The position numbers were made by a program, and so were the translations under genes. A stretch of DNA of 64,000 nucleotides from UBA10646 sp046296295 (GTDB lineage: Bacteria; Bacteroidota; Bacteroidia; Chitinophagales; Chitinophagaceae): NCBI GenBank assembly GCA_046296295.1, contig JBKBLG010000001.1, positions 305,471 through 369,470 of the forward strand, read 5' to 3'. Below the pieces are notes generated by a model that searched no databases, had not been told where the DNA came from, and saw only the letters and a list, made by a program, of their open reading frames with translations. Below, piece by piece: positions 35,953-45,134 of this stretch (the stretch's first letter is position 1; the number at the start of each line of letters is the position of its first letter).

Positions 35953-36807
35953 TTAGTATACTATAGGAGTAACCTTATATCCTTTTGCTTTGAGCAATGC
36001 AATTACTCCTTTTTGTCCGCCCAAATGTGCTGCACCTACAGCAAAGAAAGTGGCATTTTCTTTAGCAATATTTTCAATTAATGGTACCCATTCTTCGTTA
36101 CGCTTTACCAATAATTCTTTTTCAAAAGTGCTATTACTTTGCTGTTGTGTAATGGCTTGCATGGCTTCTACATCTTTTGCTAAATACACATTCATCAATT
36201 GTGTGAAGGCTTTGCTACTACTATCTGTATTGGTAACCAAGCTATACAATTGTTGGGCAGTTTCTTTGTCAGACATGGCATTGACAGCTTGCATTTGGCG
36301 AGCAACTGTTTCTAAGCCTTTTACTTCTTGCTTATTTTTTTTAGCGTAAGTCATTAAAGTACCCTCCCAACTTGCGGGTGCAGCACATGGTAAAAGTTTT
36401 GGCATAACCATACTCATTACCATAAATGGTTTAAACCTGTTGAGCAGGGCGCCATTCATGCCGGTTTTAGCTTTTAAAGAGTCGCATACAATCTGGTATT
36501 GCTCTGCTGTTAAATATTGCTTCCAACCGGCAGTATCTTTCATCATCATATATTGTTGCATTTCTACCATCACACCGGGGTCATCCATATCTAGTTCTAG
36601 GTATAGCTGCTTGGTACTTCTTAAACCTTGTACGATAGCACTATCTATTTTCAACTGCGTAGGACAAATTAAATGTATAGTACCAAATAGATAAGATGGT
36701 TGCTGTAAGCCCTTACCTTCTATTTTCCAAAGTAGGCTTTTTTGATTCGATTGAGCTATAGTGAATAAGCTTAGGAACAAGCAAGCTACCAAAACAACAT
36801 GCTTCAT
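35953..36807 (-). CDS. TraB/GumN family protein, exported
   Basis: 284 residues with a signal peptide (VVLVACLFLSLFTIAQS). SLLWKIEG followed by SYLFGTIHLICPTQ and, at the end, FFAVGAAHLGGQKGVIALLKAKGYKV match the TraB/GumN family (Tiki-like fold), with the two conserved GxxH motifs that form a metal-dependent protease-like site in eukaryotic Tiki proteins. The bacterial role is not established. Same strand as RNase Z upstream and the sigma factor downstream; probably one of a run of minus-strand genes. Confidence 0.85.
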   Translation of the reverse strand: MKHVVLVACLFLSLFTIAQSNQKSLLWKIEGKGLQQPSYLFGTIHLICPTQLKIDSAIVQGLRSTKQLYLELDMDDPGVMVEMQQYMMMKDTAGWKQYLTAEQYQIVCDSLKAKTGMNGALLNRFKPFMVMSMVMPKLLPCAAPASWEGTLMTYAKKNKQEVKGLETVARQMQAVNAMSDKETAQQLYSLVTNTDSSSKAFTQLMNVYLAKDVEAMQAITQQQSNSTFEKELLVKRNEEWVPLIENIAKENATFFAVGAAHLGGQKGVIALLKAKGYKVTPIVY

Positions 36808-36857
36808 AACTGATTATTTACGTAAGTATATGTAGCGTGTATAATAGAAATATTACA

Positions 36858-36869
36858 CCTTACGGTAAA
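36858..36869 (+). repeat. Repeated motif CCTTACGGTAAA, perfect copy
   Basis: Ends 3 bases from the RNase Z stop codon. A shorter relative, TTTACGTAAG, lies about 40 bases to the left. Confidence 0.9.
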
Positions 36870-36872
36870 AAA

Positions 36873-37787
36873 TTAGGTAACAATATAAGTAACACCTTCT
36901 AATGCAAGCTGCGTGGAAGGAAAAACTGCTTGGGCTTCTTCCAAAAAAGCGTCAAGTTGTTCGTACTTACTACTAAAATGACCGATAATTAATTGTTTAG
37001 CATTGGCCATTTGAGCAATGGTAGCAGCTTCTTCTGTAGTACTATGATAGCGTAATGCAGCTCTATCTTTTAAATCTTTTAGGTAAGTAGTTTCATGATA
37101 AAGCATACTTACACCTGCCACTTGTGTTGCAATATCGGGTGTAAAAAGTGTATCGGCACAATATGCATAACTACGACCGGGTGTATTTGGAATGGTTACC
37201 CATTCGTTTTTAACAACAGTACCATCGCGATGGGCATAATCGTTACCGAGTTTTAAACTTTCATAATAGGCAGCAGGCACTTGATATTGAACTACAGCTT
37301 CTTTATTGATTTTACGAGGCTTTTTCTTTTCTTCAATCACACAGCCCCAGCAGGCAACTCTGTGACGTACCGGAAAACTACGGATAAGAAACTTATCGTT
37401 TTCAACTAGCACCTGTGCTTCAGGTGTTAGTGCATGAAAATGTAGTGTAAAGGGTAAAATTGTATCAGCAACCTTAAGTTGTAAATCAATAATATCTTTT
37501 AGCGGAGCAGGTGCATATAGGTGTAGATCGCTTTCACGACTCATCAAACCCATACTTGTGATTAAACCTGCCAAGCCAAAATAGTGGTCGCCATGCAAGT
37601 GTGAAATAAAAATATGATTAATGCGGCTACGTTTTACTCGATAACGAGCTAATTGCATTTGTGTACCCTCACCACAATCAATCAAAAATAACTGTTCATT
37701 TAAAGTAACTACCTGAGCTGTCGGATGCCTGTCGTAAGCAGGAATCGCCGAGTTGTTACCCAATATAGTTACCCCAAACATGTACAC
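36873..37787 (-). CDS. rnz: Ribonuclease Z
   Basis: 304 residues, metallo-beta-lactamase fold, the endonuclease that matures tRNA 3' ends. ILGNNSAIPAYDRHPTAQVV, LIDCGEGTQMQLARY and the zinc motif FISHLHGDHYFGLAGL are diagnostic, with RHRVACWGCVIEE, YCADTLF, YHETTYL and IGHFSSKY completing the metal ligands. The ATG at 37781 (MFGVTILG) is as likely a start as 37787. It sits between the beta-lactamase-like lipoprotein gene upstream and the TraB/GumN gene downstream. Confidence 0.95.
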   Translation of the reverse strand: MYMFGVTILGNNSAIPAYDRHPTAQVVTLNEQLFLIDCGEGTQMQLARYRVKRSRINHIFISHLHGDHYFGLAGLITSMGLMSRESDLHLYAPAPLKDIIDLQLKVADTILPFTLHFHALTPEAQVLVENDKFLIRSFPVRHRVACWGCVIEEKKKPRKINKEAVVQYQVPAAYYESLKLGNDYAHRDGTVVKNEWVTIPNTPGRSYAYCADTLFTPDIATQVAGVSMLYHETTYLKDLKDRAALRYHSTTEEAATIAQMANAKQLIIGHFSSKYEQLDAFLEEAQAVFPSTQLALEGVTYIVT

Positions 37788-37844
37788 TTATATTTTCTCA
37801 AATATAGGGGTTGGCGTTAAGGCTTGTACAGCAATTTTATAAAA

Positions 37845-38993
37845 CTATTCTTCTAATACATTTTCTTCAGACTTGCCTGAAAAAATTGCAGCCATTCGCC
37901 TACTTGCGTAAATATTTCTATTTAAGCGATTGCCCAGTACAATAATGGTAGCAGTATCTTGTACCAGTCTGCAAAAAACGGTATTGCTGCCATGCCACTT
38001 ACCGTTGTGGTACACCACCGAATCAGTAGCATTTTGAAATAGTCGCCAACCTAACCCATAATTATGCATGCTCTTACGTTCGTTGCTTTGCGGAACCAAT
38101 GCGGTATCCATGGTTGCTTTTTTTACGAAAGTGTGTTGATACATGGCTTTATCCCACAGCAGCATATCTCTAACAGTGCTATAAATATTTTTATCACCAT
38201 ACGTACAATCTAAATGATCCATACCATATTCCCGCCAATTCCAACTGTAAGTAGGCACATAGCTTGCGGTGTCGGCAATACTAAATACAAACGTATGATG
38301 CATACCTAAAGGCACAAAAACACTATCACGCATGTATTGCGGAAAACTAATACCTGTTACCTTTTCAAGAATACTGGCCAACAAAACATAGTTTGTATTA
38401 TTATAATGAAAATTACGGTTAGGCCATTGTTGCCTAGGTGGTTGAAATTGCGTGAGATAATTAATTACATCGAGATTAGTGGCTTTTACGTTCTTATTCC
38501 AATAGGTTTCTAAAGCATACAAGTAGTTGGGCAACCCACTCCTGTGGCTCAACAACATACGAACAGTAATACCATGATATGGGAATGATGGAAAGTATTT
38601 TTGTACACTATCTTCTAACCCAATTCTACCCTGCTCCCATAACCGCATGATAGCCATGCCGGTGAATGTTTTTGAAACACTCGCTAAGTGAAAAGGTGTT
38701 TCAGGCGTTACCGTTATTTTATTGCGATAATCTTTAAAACCGCTGTATTGCTCGTATACAATTTCGCCGTTTTTGGCTACGAGCACTGCGCCACTAAACA
38801 CATTATCGTTCAGATATTTTTCGCAATATGCTTTGGCTTCTGCTGCATAACGCTGTTTTGCTACAGAAGCTAACGGCACAAACTCCATATCGGGCTGCGG
38901 ACCCGATGCTTGTTGCTTTTTGTGAGGCTGCTGGCAACTTGCAGTATAAAAAAGAATACAAATACTATATATGGTAAGAAAGGTTCTATTCAT
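37845..38993 (-). CDS. Serine hydrolase lipoprotein, class C beta-lactamase family
   Basis: 382 residues. The N-terminal signal ends in a lipobox with Cys20 (TASC). The serine-lysine motif SVSK is at 105-108, the tyrosine motif is probably in NFHYNNTNYVLLA, and VYHNGKWHG is the HxG-like third motif. Proteins of this family act as carboxypeptidases or esterases on cell-wall or small substrates and not necessarily on antibiotics. The position before RNase Z gives no further clue. The 57-base gap to rnz suggests co-transcription. Confidence 0.88.
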   Translation of the reverse strand: MNRTFLTIYSICILFYTASCQQPHKKQQASGPQPDMEFVPLASVAKQRYAAEAKAYCEKYLNDNVFSGAVLVAKNGEIVYEQYSGFKDYRNKITVTPETPFHLASVSKTFTGMAIMRLWEQGRIGLEDSVQKYFPSFPYHGITVRMLLSHRSGLPNYLYALETYWNKNVKATNLDVINYLTQFQPPRQQWPNRNFHYNNTNYVLLASILEKVTGISFPQYMRDSVFVPLGMHHTFVFSIADTASYVPTYSWNWREYGMDHLDCTYGDKNIYSTVRDMLLWDKAMYQHTFVKKATMDTALVPQSNERKSMHNYGLGWRLFQNATDSVVYHNGKWHGSNTVFCRLVQDTATIIVLGNRLNRNIYASRRMAAIFSGKSEENVLEE

Positions 38994-39058
38994 TACATCA
39001 CAGATTCAAAAGCCGCAAAAATAGTAGAAATGCTTACTTAAATCTTGTATGCATCTTA

Positions 39059-39070
39059 CCTTACGGTAAA
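39059..39070 (+). repeat. Repeated motif CCTTACGGTAAA, perfect copy
   Basis: In the divergent gap between the serine hydrolase and ubiD; forms an inverted pair with the copy at 39149-39160, 78 bases away. Confidence 0.9.
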
Positions 39071-39148
39071 TGTTAATGCACATTATATGACCGACTTACT
39101 AAACTTGCTAAAGGGCAACAATAACATTGGTTATCGAGCAATTGTACA

Positions 39149-39160
39149 TTTGCCGTAAGG
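39149..39160 (-). repeat. Repeated motif, variant TTTGCCGTAAGG
   Basis: 35 bases upstream of the ubiD ATG; inverted relative to the copy at 39059. Confidence 0.75.
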
Positions 39161-39194
39161 CACAACACTTTTAATACATTCTTGTTACTACTAC

Positions 39195-41033
39195 ATGCAT
39201 TACAGTTCACTTGAAGCTTGTTTAATAGATTTAGAAAAAAACGGTCAGTTAGTTCGCATTAAAGAAGAAGTTGACCCACATTTAGAAATGGCAGCCATAC
39301 ACTTACGCGTGTATGAAGCCAAAGGGCCAGCCCTATTATTTGAAAATGTAAAAGGTAGCCGGTTCAGAGCTGCGAGCAATATTTTTGGTACGCTTGATCG
39401 TAGTAAGTTCATTTTTAGAGACACTTTTAAAGCAGTACAGCAAATGGTAGCTTTGAAAAATGATCCAATCAAAGCCATTAAAAACCCACTTGCTAATTTT
39501 GCTACCGCAATGGCAGCTTTAAAAGCCTTGCCTTTGAAAAATCCCTTGCTGAAGCCTGTGCTGCATCAAGAAATAAAAATTAGCGACATTCCACTCATAC
39601 AACATTGGCCAATGGACGGTGGTGCCTTTGTAACCCTACCACAGGTATACACTGAAGATATTGATAACCCTGGTATCATGAAGGCTAACTTGGGTATGTA
39701 TCGAATACAATTAACCGGTAACGATTACCAACTTAATCAAGAAATTGGCTTGCACTATCAACTCCACAGAGGTATTGGTGTGCATCAAACCAAAGCTAAT
39801 AAAAAAGGCCTGCCTTTAAAAGTAAGTTGCTTTGTTGGTGGGCCTCCGTCGCATACGGTAGCTGCGGTAATGCCACTACCTGAGGGCTTAAGCGAAATAA
39901 CTTTCGCAGGTGCATTAGGTGGCCGCCGTTTTAGATATACTTATCGCGATGGCTTTTGTGTTAGCACCGATGCAGATTTTGTTATAACTGGAGAAGTGTA
40001 TCCTGAAGAAAACAAGCCTGAAGGCCCTTTTGGCGACCACTTGGGTTATTACAGTTTAACGCATCCTTTTCCTTTAATGCGAGTACATAAAGTGTATGCT
40101 CGCCAGAACGCAATTTGGCCATTTACGGTAGTTGGTCGCCCTCCACAAGAAGATACAAGTTTCGGCGAACTGATTCATGAATTAACAGGCGATGCCATAC
40201 CTGCAGAAATACCCGGTGTTAAAGCAGTTCATGCAGTAGATGCTGCGGGTGTACACCCATTGTTACTTGCCATTGGTAGTGAACGTTACACACCTTACTT
40301 ACCTACCAAACAACCCGCCGAATTACTTACCATCGCCAACCACATTCTTGGTACCGGACAATTGAGTTTAGCTAAGTTTTTATTTATTACTGCCGACCCT
40401 ACCAACCAATTATCGGTGCATCATGTACAGCCTTTTATGGAGTACGTTTTAGAACGCTTACACCTCGATAGAGATATACATTTTTATACCAATACTACCA
40501 TTGACACATTAGATTATTCTGGCACAGGATTAAATAGCGGTAGCAAGGTAGTATTTGCTGCCTATGGCGAAGTAATACGTACTCTTACAAGAGAGGTGCC
40601 AAGTGTATTGCAAGGATTACAAGGTTTTGGTAAAGCTGCATTGTGTATGCCTGGTGTAGTAGCATTACAAACAACAGCATTCACTACTTATGCCGATGCA
40701 GCTGCAACCATTGAAGCATTGAACGAACAACTCAAGGCACATACTACTACCCTACATGGCTGCCCCATTATTGTACTGTGCGACGATGCCACATTTACAG
40801 CGGCCAATATGCGTAATTATTTGTGGGTTACTTATACCCGTTGTAATCCTAGCCACGACATGCATGGTATCGATGCTTTTGTGCAACACAAACACTGGGG
40901 CTGTAATGGTTCGTTAGTAATAGATGCTCGCATTAAGCCACACCATGCACCGCCTGTACAAACAGATGCAACAGTAGAAAAAAAAATTGATAGGCTATTT
41001 GCCAAAGGCGGTAGCTTACATGGTATTTGTTAA
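39195..41033 (+). CDS. UbiD-family decarboxylase, probably menaquinone pathway
   Basis: 612 residues. LLFENVKGSRFRAASNIFGT, QHWPMDGGAFVTLPQVYTED, MYRIQLTGNDYQLN, IGLHYQLHRGIGVH, FVGGPPSHTVAAVMPLPEGLSE (split here only for length) and EVYPEENKPEGPFGDHLGYY are UbiD signatures, including the Glu-Glu-Asp-type prenylated-FMN site. The length, over 600 residues, is typical of the Bacteroidota type linked to menaquinone biosynthesis. The cofactor-making partner UbiX is not in the window. It stands alone, flanked upstream by a divergent gene and downstream by a strong terminator. Confidence 0.9.
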   Translation: MHYSSLEACLIDLEKNGQLVRIKEEVDPHLEMAAIHLRVYEAKGPALLFENVKGSRFRAASNIFGTLDRSKFIFRDTFKAVQQMVALKNDPIKAIKNPLANFATAMAALKALPLKNPLLKPVLHQEIKISDIPLIQHWPMDGGAFVTLPQVYTEDIDNPGIMKANLGMYRIQLTGNDYQLNQEIGLHYQLHRGIGVHQTKANKKGLPLKVSCFVGGPPSHTVAAVMPLPEGLSEITFAGALGGRRFRYTYRDGFCVSTDADFVITGEVYPEENKPEGPFGDHLGYYSLTHPFPLMRVHKVYARQNAIWPFTVVGRPPQEDTSFGELIHELTGDAIPAEIPGVKAVHAVDAAGVHPLLLAIGSERYTPYLPTKQPAELLTIANHILGTGQLSLAKFLFITADPTNQLSVHHVQPFMEYVLERLHLDRDIHFYTNTTIDTLDYSGTGLNSGSKVVFAAYGEVIRTLTREVPSVLQGLQGFGKAALCMPGVVALQTTAFTTYADAAATIEALNEQLKAHTTTLHGCPIIVLCDDATFTAANMRNYLWVTYTRCNPSHDMHGIDAFVQHKHWGCNGSLVIDARIKPHHAPPVQTDATVEKKIDRLFAKGGSLHGIC

Positions 41034-41053
41034 CCCTTTTTTTAAAGGAATAT

Positions 41054-41092
41054 CAAGCTATGGGGCTCGCCTTCGGCGAGCCCCATAGCTTG
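41054..41092. terminator. Strong bidirectional terminator with UUCG tetraloop
   Basis: Perfect 18-base arms (41054-41071 / 41075-41092), with the apex reading C-TTCG-G, a stable tetraloop. Lies between convergent ubiD and the acetyltransferase gene. Confidence 0.8.
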
Positions 41093-41101
41093 TAACACAT
41101 A

Positions 41102-41113
41102 CCTTACGGCAAA
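41102..41113 (+). repeat. Repeated motif, variant CCTTACGGCAAA
   Basis: Between the ubiD terminator and the acetyltransferase stop (18 bases away); followed by TGATG like several other copies. Confidence 0.8.
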
Positions 41114-41131
41114 TGATGATTCAAAACACTA

Positions 41132-41413
41132 TCATAACACATCTGCATAAGCAGGCGTTTTATCAAACATTGCTTTTGCATACAAACATAGTGGCATAAT
41201 TTTCAGGTGCTTTTTTCGAGCAAAATCAACCGCTGCCTGCACCAATACCTTTCCATAACCTTTGCCTTCATGGCCCTCGTACACTTCGGTATGTTCAATA
41301 ATTAATTTATCGGTGCCATCATATACAACATCCATCAAGCCAACTTCTTTGTTATCGTCGTAAGCTAGCCAGCAACCTTTTTTACCATCATCGTGTAAGG
41401 TTGTATGTATCAT
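41132..41413 (-). CDS. Small GNAT-type N-acetyltransferase (YjdJ/NATD1-like)
   Basis: 93 residues, one domain. EVYEGHEGKGYGKVLVQAAVDFARKK contains the acetyl-CoA pyrophosphate-binding loop of the short GNAT branch, and KIMPLCLYAKAMF closes the fold as in NATD1/YjdJ proteins. The substrate is unknown. Single-gene unit between a terminator and a divergent esterase gene. Confidence 0.85.
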   Translation of the reverse strand: MIHTTLHDDGKKGCWLAYDDNKEVGLMDVVYDGTDKLIIEHTEVYEGHEGKGYGKVLVQAAVDFARKKHLKIMPLCLYAKAMFDKTPAYADVL

Positions 41414-41435
41414 GGTTTATTTTTTGCGTTTCATA

Positions 41436-41447
41436 TTTACCGTAAGG
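41436..41447 (-). repeat. Repeated motif CCTTACGGTAAA, perfect copy
   Basis: In the divergent gap between the acetyltransferase and esterase genes, one of the few copies not near a stop codon. Confidence 0.9.
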
Positions 41448-41491
41448 TACAGTACTTAACTTGCAATGAATATTAATTTTACGAACTTGAT

Positions 41492-42652
41492 ATGAAACCT
41501 ATGAAATGGTTAATTATTGTAGTAGGTGTGTTACTGCCTGCTTTTGTTATAGCACAATACAGTGCTCGTATTGTTGTGAGTGAAGTGGCTACTAAAAAGC
41601 TAGACGATTTATATATTGCAGGAAGCTTTAATAATTGGCAACCAAAAGAAGAAAAATATAAACTCAAACCTTTCGGTAAAGATAGAAAAGGCATTGTACT
41701 GAAAGATTTAGCACCTGGCATTTATGAGTTTAAAATTACTAGAGGTAGTTGGCTTACTGTTGAGTCTAAAGACAATGGCGATGAGTTGAGCAACCGCAGC
41801 TTTGCCATTACCGATGCTGATGTAAGTATAGATATTACCATTGCTGGCTTTAAAGACGATTTTCCGAAAAAGCCTATCCCTAACACTGCGTCGGCGCAGG
41901 TTCATTTGATAGATTCGGTATTTCAAATACCGCAATTACAACGTACACGTGCAATTTGGGTGTACTTACCTAAAAGTTATAACGTTACAAAGGGCAAAAA
42001 TTACCCTGTATTATACATGCACGATGCTCAAAACCTCTTTAACCTACAAACAGCACCTAATGGCGAATGGGGCGTTGATGAATGCCTTGATAGCTTACAA
42101 CGTTTAACTGGCAAAGAATGTATCGTAGTTGGCATAAATCATGGGAATGATAAACGACTTACAGAATATAACCCTTACGATCATGCACAGTTTGGTAAAG
42201 GCGAAGGCAAGCAATACCTCAACTTCATTGTAAGCACTTTAAAACCTTATATCGATAAAACTTATCGTACTAGAAAAGATGCCGCTAATACGGCCATTGC
42301 TGGTAGTAGCATGGGAGGCGTAATTAGTGTAGCTGCTATGGTGCAGCACCCTGATGTTTTTGGTGCTGCTGGTATTTTCTCGCCGGCGTTTTGGGTAGCA
42401 CCATCGCTATATACAGACGTAGCCAATGCCCATTGGAAAACTCAACAACCTCGTTTTTACTTTTATGCCGGTGGTAGAGAAGGTACTAATCCGGAAGTTA
42501 TGGTAAAAGACATGGAGGCGATGGTAACATTGCTTGAAAAAAAAGCACAGTACGATATTCGCCGAGTTGTTAACCCGTTGGGGCAACATAATGAAAAAGC
42601 TTGGCAGCAAGCGTTCGACGATTTTTATCGTTGGTTAAGCAGCCGTTGGTAA
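41492..42652 (+). CDS. Exported esterase with N-terminal CBM48-like domain
   Basis: 386 residues. Signal peptide (WLIIVVGVLLPAFVIAQ), then a glycogen-binding-like (CBM48/E-set) domain at about 30-130 (LDDLYIAGSFNNWQPK, LAPGIYEFKITRG). From about 150 comes an alpha/beta hydrolase of the Fes/esterase D type (VWVYLP-like segment, YPVLYMHDAQNLF), with the nucleophile serine in AGSSMGGVIS and a His in PLGQHNEKAW. Likely a surface or periplasmic esterase acting on carbohydrate esters or siderophore-like compounds; substrate not determined. CCTTTCGGTAAA (41669) encodes PFGK. Confidence 0.85.
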   Translation: MKPMKWLIIVVGVLLPAFVIAQYSARIVVSEVATKKLDDLYIAGSFNNWQPKEEKYKLKPFGKDRKGIVLKDLAPGIYEFKITRGSWLTVESKDNGDELSNRSFAITDADVSIDITIAGFKDDFPKKPIPNTASAQVHLIDSVFQIPQLQRTRAIWVYLPKSYNVTKGKNYPVLYMHDAQNLFNLQTAPNGEWGVDECLDSLQRLTGKECIVVGINHGNDKRLTEYNPYDHAQFGKGEGKQYLNFIVSTLKPYIDKTYRTRKDAANTAIAGSSMGGVISVAAMVQHPDVFGAAGIFSPAFWVAPSLYTDVANAHWKTQQPRFYFYAGGREGTNPEVMVKDMEAMVTLLEKKAQYDIRRVVNPLGQHNEKAWQQAFDDFYRWLSSRW

Positions 42653-42680
42653 GCTACAGGCAAGCAATTACCTTCGCAGC

Positions 42681-43835
42681 ATGAATATCGCATTTGAAGC
42701 AAAACGGGTATTTAACAATGGTACCGGTTTAGGCCACTATAGCAGAACTTTGGTAACTAGTTTGGCAAATGGTTTTCCTGAACATGAGTATTATTTGTTT
42801 ACACCAAGTACATCTGCCATGTTCAGTACCAATGCTTTTGCTAATATGCATACTGTTACACCATCGCAATGGTTACATCAGCGTTTTAAAAGTGCATGGC
42901 GTAGCAGCTGGGTAAAAACCGATTTACGTAAGTATAAGATTCATCTTTATCACGGCCTTAGCCACGAGATACCTTTGGGTATTCATAATACAAGTATCAA
43001 ATCGGTAGTAACCATGCACGATATTATTCATGAACGCTACCCCGAGCAATACAACCCAATAGATGTTCGTATTTACAGGCGTAAATTTAAATATGCTTGT
43101 AAGCATGCTAATAGGGTAATTGCCATTAGCGAGCAAACCAAAAACGATTTGATTACTTGGTATAAAGTTCCTGAAGAGAAAATAGCTGTTTGCTATCAAA
43201 GTTGTAACCCTGCATTCAGCAATACTATTACTACAAACGATAAACTACGTATACAACAAAAATACCAATTGCCTCCGCAGTTCTACTTATATGTTGGTTC
43301 TATTATTGAACGTAAAAATCTATTAACTATTTGCAAAGCATTAACGCAAATAAAGAATAATATCCCACTAGTAGTTATTGGCAAAGGCGATGGTTACGAA
43401 AAAAAAGTACAACAATTTGTACAAGAACACCAACTTACCCAACGTGTAATTTTTTTATCGCATACAGCTGCTGCAAAAGATATTGATTTTGTAACAGCGA
43501 AAGATTTTCCTGCCATTTATAAGCAAGCCTTATGCATGATTTACCCAAGTATTTTTGAGGGCTTTGGCATTCCGGTATTAGAAGCTTTAACGGCAGGCAT
43601 TCCTGTTATTACTAGTAATATTAGCTGCCTTCCCGAAGCTGGTGGCGATGCTGCTATTTATGTTAATCCATTTGAAGTAAGCGATATGGTTCAGGCTATG
43701 GAAGCAGTAGCCAACAATGCGACACTTCGAACCGAAGCTATTACTAAAGGTTACTTGCATGCACAAAAATTCACACCGCATGCATGTGCAGCCGAAGTAA
43801 TGAAAGTATATCAACAAACAATGTGTAGCTACTAA
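42681..43835 (+). CDS. Glycosyltransferase family 4 protein
   Basis: 384 residues, GT-B fold. N-terminal VFNNGTGLGHYSRTLV, then YVGSIIERKNLLTICKAL and the EX7E donor-sugar motif in FEGFGIPVLEALTAGIPVIT, followed by SCLPEAGGDAAIYVNP. It transfers a sugar from an activated donor, probably to a cell-surface glycan. The next gene begins 1 base after its stop, so the two are surely co-transcribed. Confidence 0.92.
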   Translation: MNIAFEAKRVFNNGTGLGHYSRTLVTSLANGFPEHEYYLFTPSTSAMFSTNAFANMHTVTPSQWLHQRFKSAWRSSWVKTDLRKYKIHLYHGLSHEIPLGIHNTSIKSVVTMHDIIHERYPEQYNPIDVRIYRRKFKYACKHANRVIAISEQTKNDLITWYKVPEEKIAVCYQSCNPAFSNTITTNDKLRIQQKYQLPPQFYLYVGSIIERKNLLTICKALTQIKNNIPLVVIGKGDGYEKKVQQFVQEHQLTQRVIFLSHTAAAKDIDFVTAKDFPAIYKQALCMIYPSIFEGFGIPVLEALTAGIPVITSNISCLPEAGGDAAIYVNPFEVSDMVQAMEAVANNATLRTEAITKGYLHAQKFTPHACAAEVMKVYQQTMCSY

Positions 43836-43836
43836 C

Positions 43837-44295
43837 ATGCAAGTGCAACTGTTAGAACAATACCTACTTACATTAAAGCAAGGTTGTGTAATTACACTTA
43901 ACACCACCGTTGGTAATGTTGCTGCCTGTTTAGAATCTACTTTGGCACACCATACGGTAAATGATCCCCATCAATTATATACTTGTGTTATAAGTGATGA
44001 ACGTACTATACTACAATATGTTACCAACCCAGATTTAGAGGCTTTCGATTGGTTGGCCTTACAAACTCAACCCACAGCATTGGTGTACCATGATTTTTTA
44101 TTAGAAACAAATGTTGATATCAAAGCTTTAGGCGTTTGGCTTCCTGACAATGATGACGCATTGCGTTACTTGGCTAAGCGCTTACGAGAGCCCATATTTA
44201 TATTTCATTGTAATGAAGATGAATTGCATACAATAATTCCCACTTTACAATATGTAAATTGGAACAATGGTGTGGCTACACTACATTTACCGTAA
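43837..44295 (+). CDS. Protein of unknown function, translationally linked to the glycosyltransferase
   Basis: 152 residues, no signal peptide or membrane helix. The sequence (QGCVITLNTTVGNVAACLES, LQTQPTALVYHDFL, YLAKRLREPIFIFHCNEDEL) alternates strands and helices but matches no family I know; a distant likeness to threonylcarbamoyl-AMP synthase-type folds is too weak to use. The ATG directly follows the glycosyltransferase stop, pointing to a shared pathway. The stop codon (CAT TTA CCG TAA) lies in a perfect motif copy, and a near-copy around 43948 encodes HTVND. Confidence 0.6.
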   Translation: MQVQLLEQYLLTLKQGCVITLNTTVGNVAACLESTLAHHTVNDPHQLYTCVISDERTILQYVTNPDLEAFDWLALQTQPTALVYHDFLLETNVDIKALGVWLPDNDDALRYLAKRLREPIFIFHCNEDELHTIIPTLQYVNWNNGVATLHLP

Positions 44296-44297
44296 GG
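44286..44297 (-). repeat. Repeated motif CCTTACGGTAAA, perfect copy supplying a stop codon
   Basis: The plus strand reads CAT TTA CCG TAA at the end of the 152-residue gene, so here the motif supplies a stop in the opposite orientation from dapA and rnhA. Confidence 0.9.
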
Positions 44298-44307
44298 TAG
44301 TTCAAAG

Positions 44308-44353
44308 AAAATCGGCCCTTTTTATTTATAAAATAGCACCGATTTTTTATATG
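44308..44353 (+). terminator. Probable terminator
   Basis: AAAATCGG (44308-44315) and CCGATTTT (44339-44346) pair around a 23-base loop and are followed by Ts. The long loop makes it modest evidence. Confidence 0.5.
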
Positions 44354-44560
44354 CTAAAAGTAACTTATAGGGTAATAACTTAACATTATCTAAAGTACCG
44401 TTGGTAGCTCGTAAGTAATAAATATCATCAATTCAATACCTAGCCATTGTAATTTAGAAATTAGTACTTAAAAGCTTTAAAAATTGTAATACTTTGCCTT
44501 CACTATTCAAAAGAACAGAAGAAATCGTTACTTTCCAACAATCAATAAAACATTACAACC

Positions 44561-45040
44561 ATGTTAGAAAGTTTAGAATTACCCTTTGCAGGTATGGCCT
44601 TTCTACTAGTTATTTTGGCATTTGTAGTAGCTATCGGACTTACCGTTACTATCTTTTTCATTCTTACCTTACGCAATTGTCTGCGCCAAGTACGACCAGA
44701 AAATAGAAGATTCGAACCAAATAATACTTGGCTATTATTGATTCCTTTGTTTTCGTTGGTGTACAACTTTTTTGTGGTAAAAGGTATTAGTGAATCGTTA
44801 CAAAACGAGTATGAACAATTAGGCGAAAATCCAACAACAGCACCCGCGTATCAACTAGGTTTAGCATACTCCATTGCAAGTTGCTTAACATGGGTACCTA
44901 TGGCTGGCTCATTTATTGCTATTGCAGCTTTTGTTTTATTCATCGTTTATTGGGTGCAAATACACGAGCATAAAAACAGAATTGCAACACTACAAATGCA
45001 ATATCAAACCAACAACGATATCGGAGAACATATTTTATAG
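44561..45040 (+). CDS. Membrane protein of unknown function
   Basis: 159 residues with about four hydrophobic helices (8-37, 58-72, 95-115 and 118-135). It carries a soluble loop, NCLRQVRPENRRFEPNNTW, and NEYEQLGENPTTAPAYQLGL before the third helix. Organisation resembles small DUF4328-type membrane proteins, but I cannot assign it firmly. Flanked by a 265-base upstream gap in which I see only a weak hairpin, and by a strong terminator downstream. Confidence 0.7.
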   Translation: MLESLELPFAGMAFLLVILAFVVAIGLTVTIFFILTLRNCLRQVRPENRRFEPNNTWLLLIPLFSLVYNFFVVKGISESLQNEYEQLGENPTTAPAYQLGLAYSIASCLTWVPMAGSFIAIAAFVLFIVYWVQIHEHKNRIATLQMQYQTNNDIGEHIL

Positions 45041-45070
45041 TTACAGTATATGCATCAACTTCATACCATA

Positions 45071-45100
45071 AAAAATCCCCATCGCTTGATGGGGATTTTT
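45071..45100. terminator. Bidirectional terminator 3' of dnaK and the convergent membrane-protein gene
   Basis: Perfect 13-base arms, AAAAATCCCCATC and its complement, 4-base loop, with Ts on either strand. Confidence 0.85.
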
Positions 45101-45120
45101 TTATTTTAAATAGGGTTTTA

Positions 45121-45132
45121 CCTTACGGTAAA
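45121..45132 (+). repeat. Repeated motif CCTTACGGTAAA, perfect copy
   Basis: Ends 2 bases from the dnaK stop codon. Confidence 0.9.
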
Positions 45133-45134
45133 TA

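Noticed and set aside
37845..38993. Antibiotic-resistance beta-lactamase
   Set aside because: The class C-like serine motif is shared with many peptidases and esterases, the protein is a lipoprotein, and nothing nearby suggests a resistance role.
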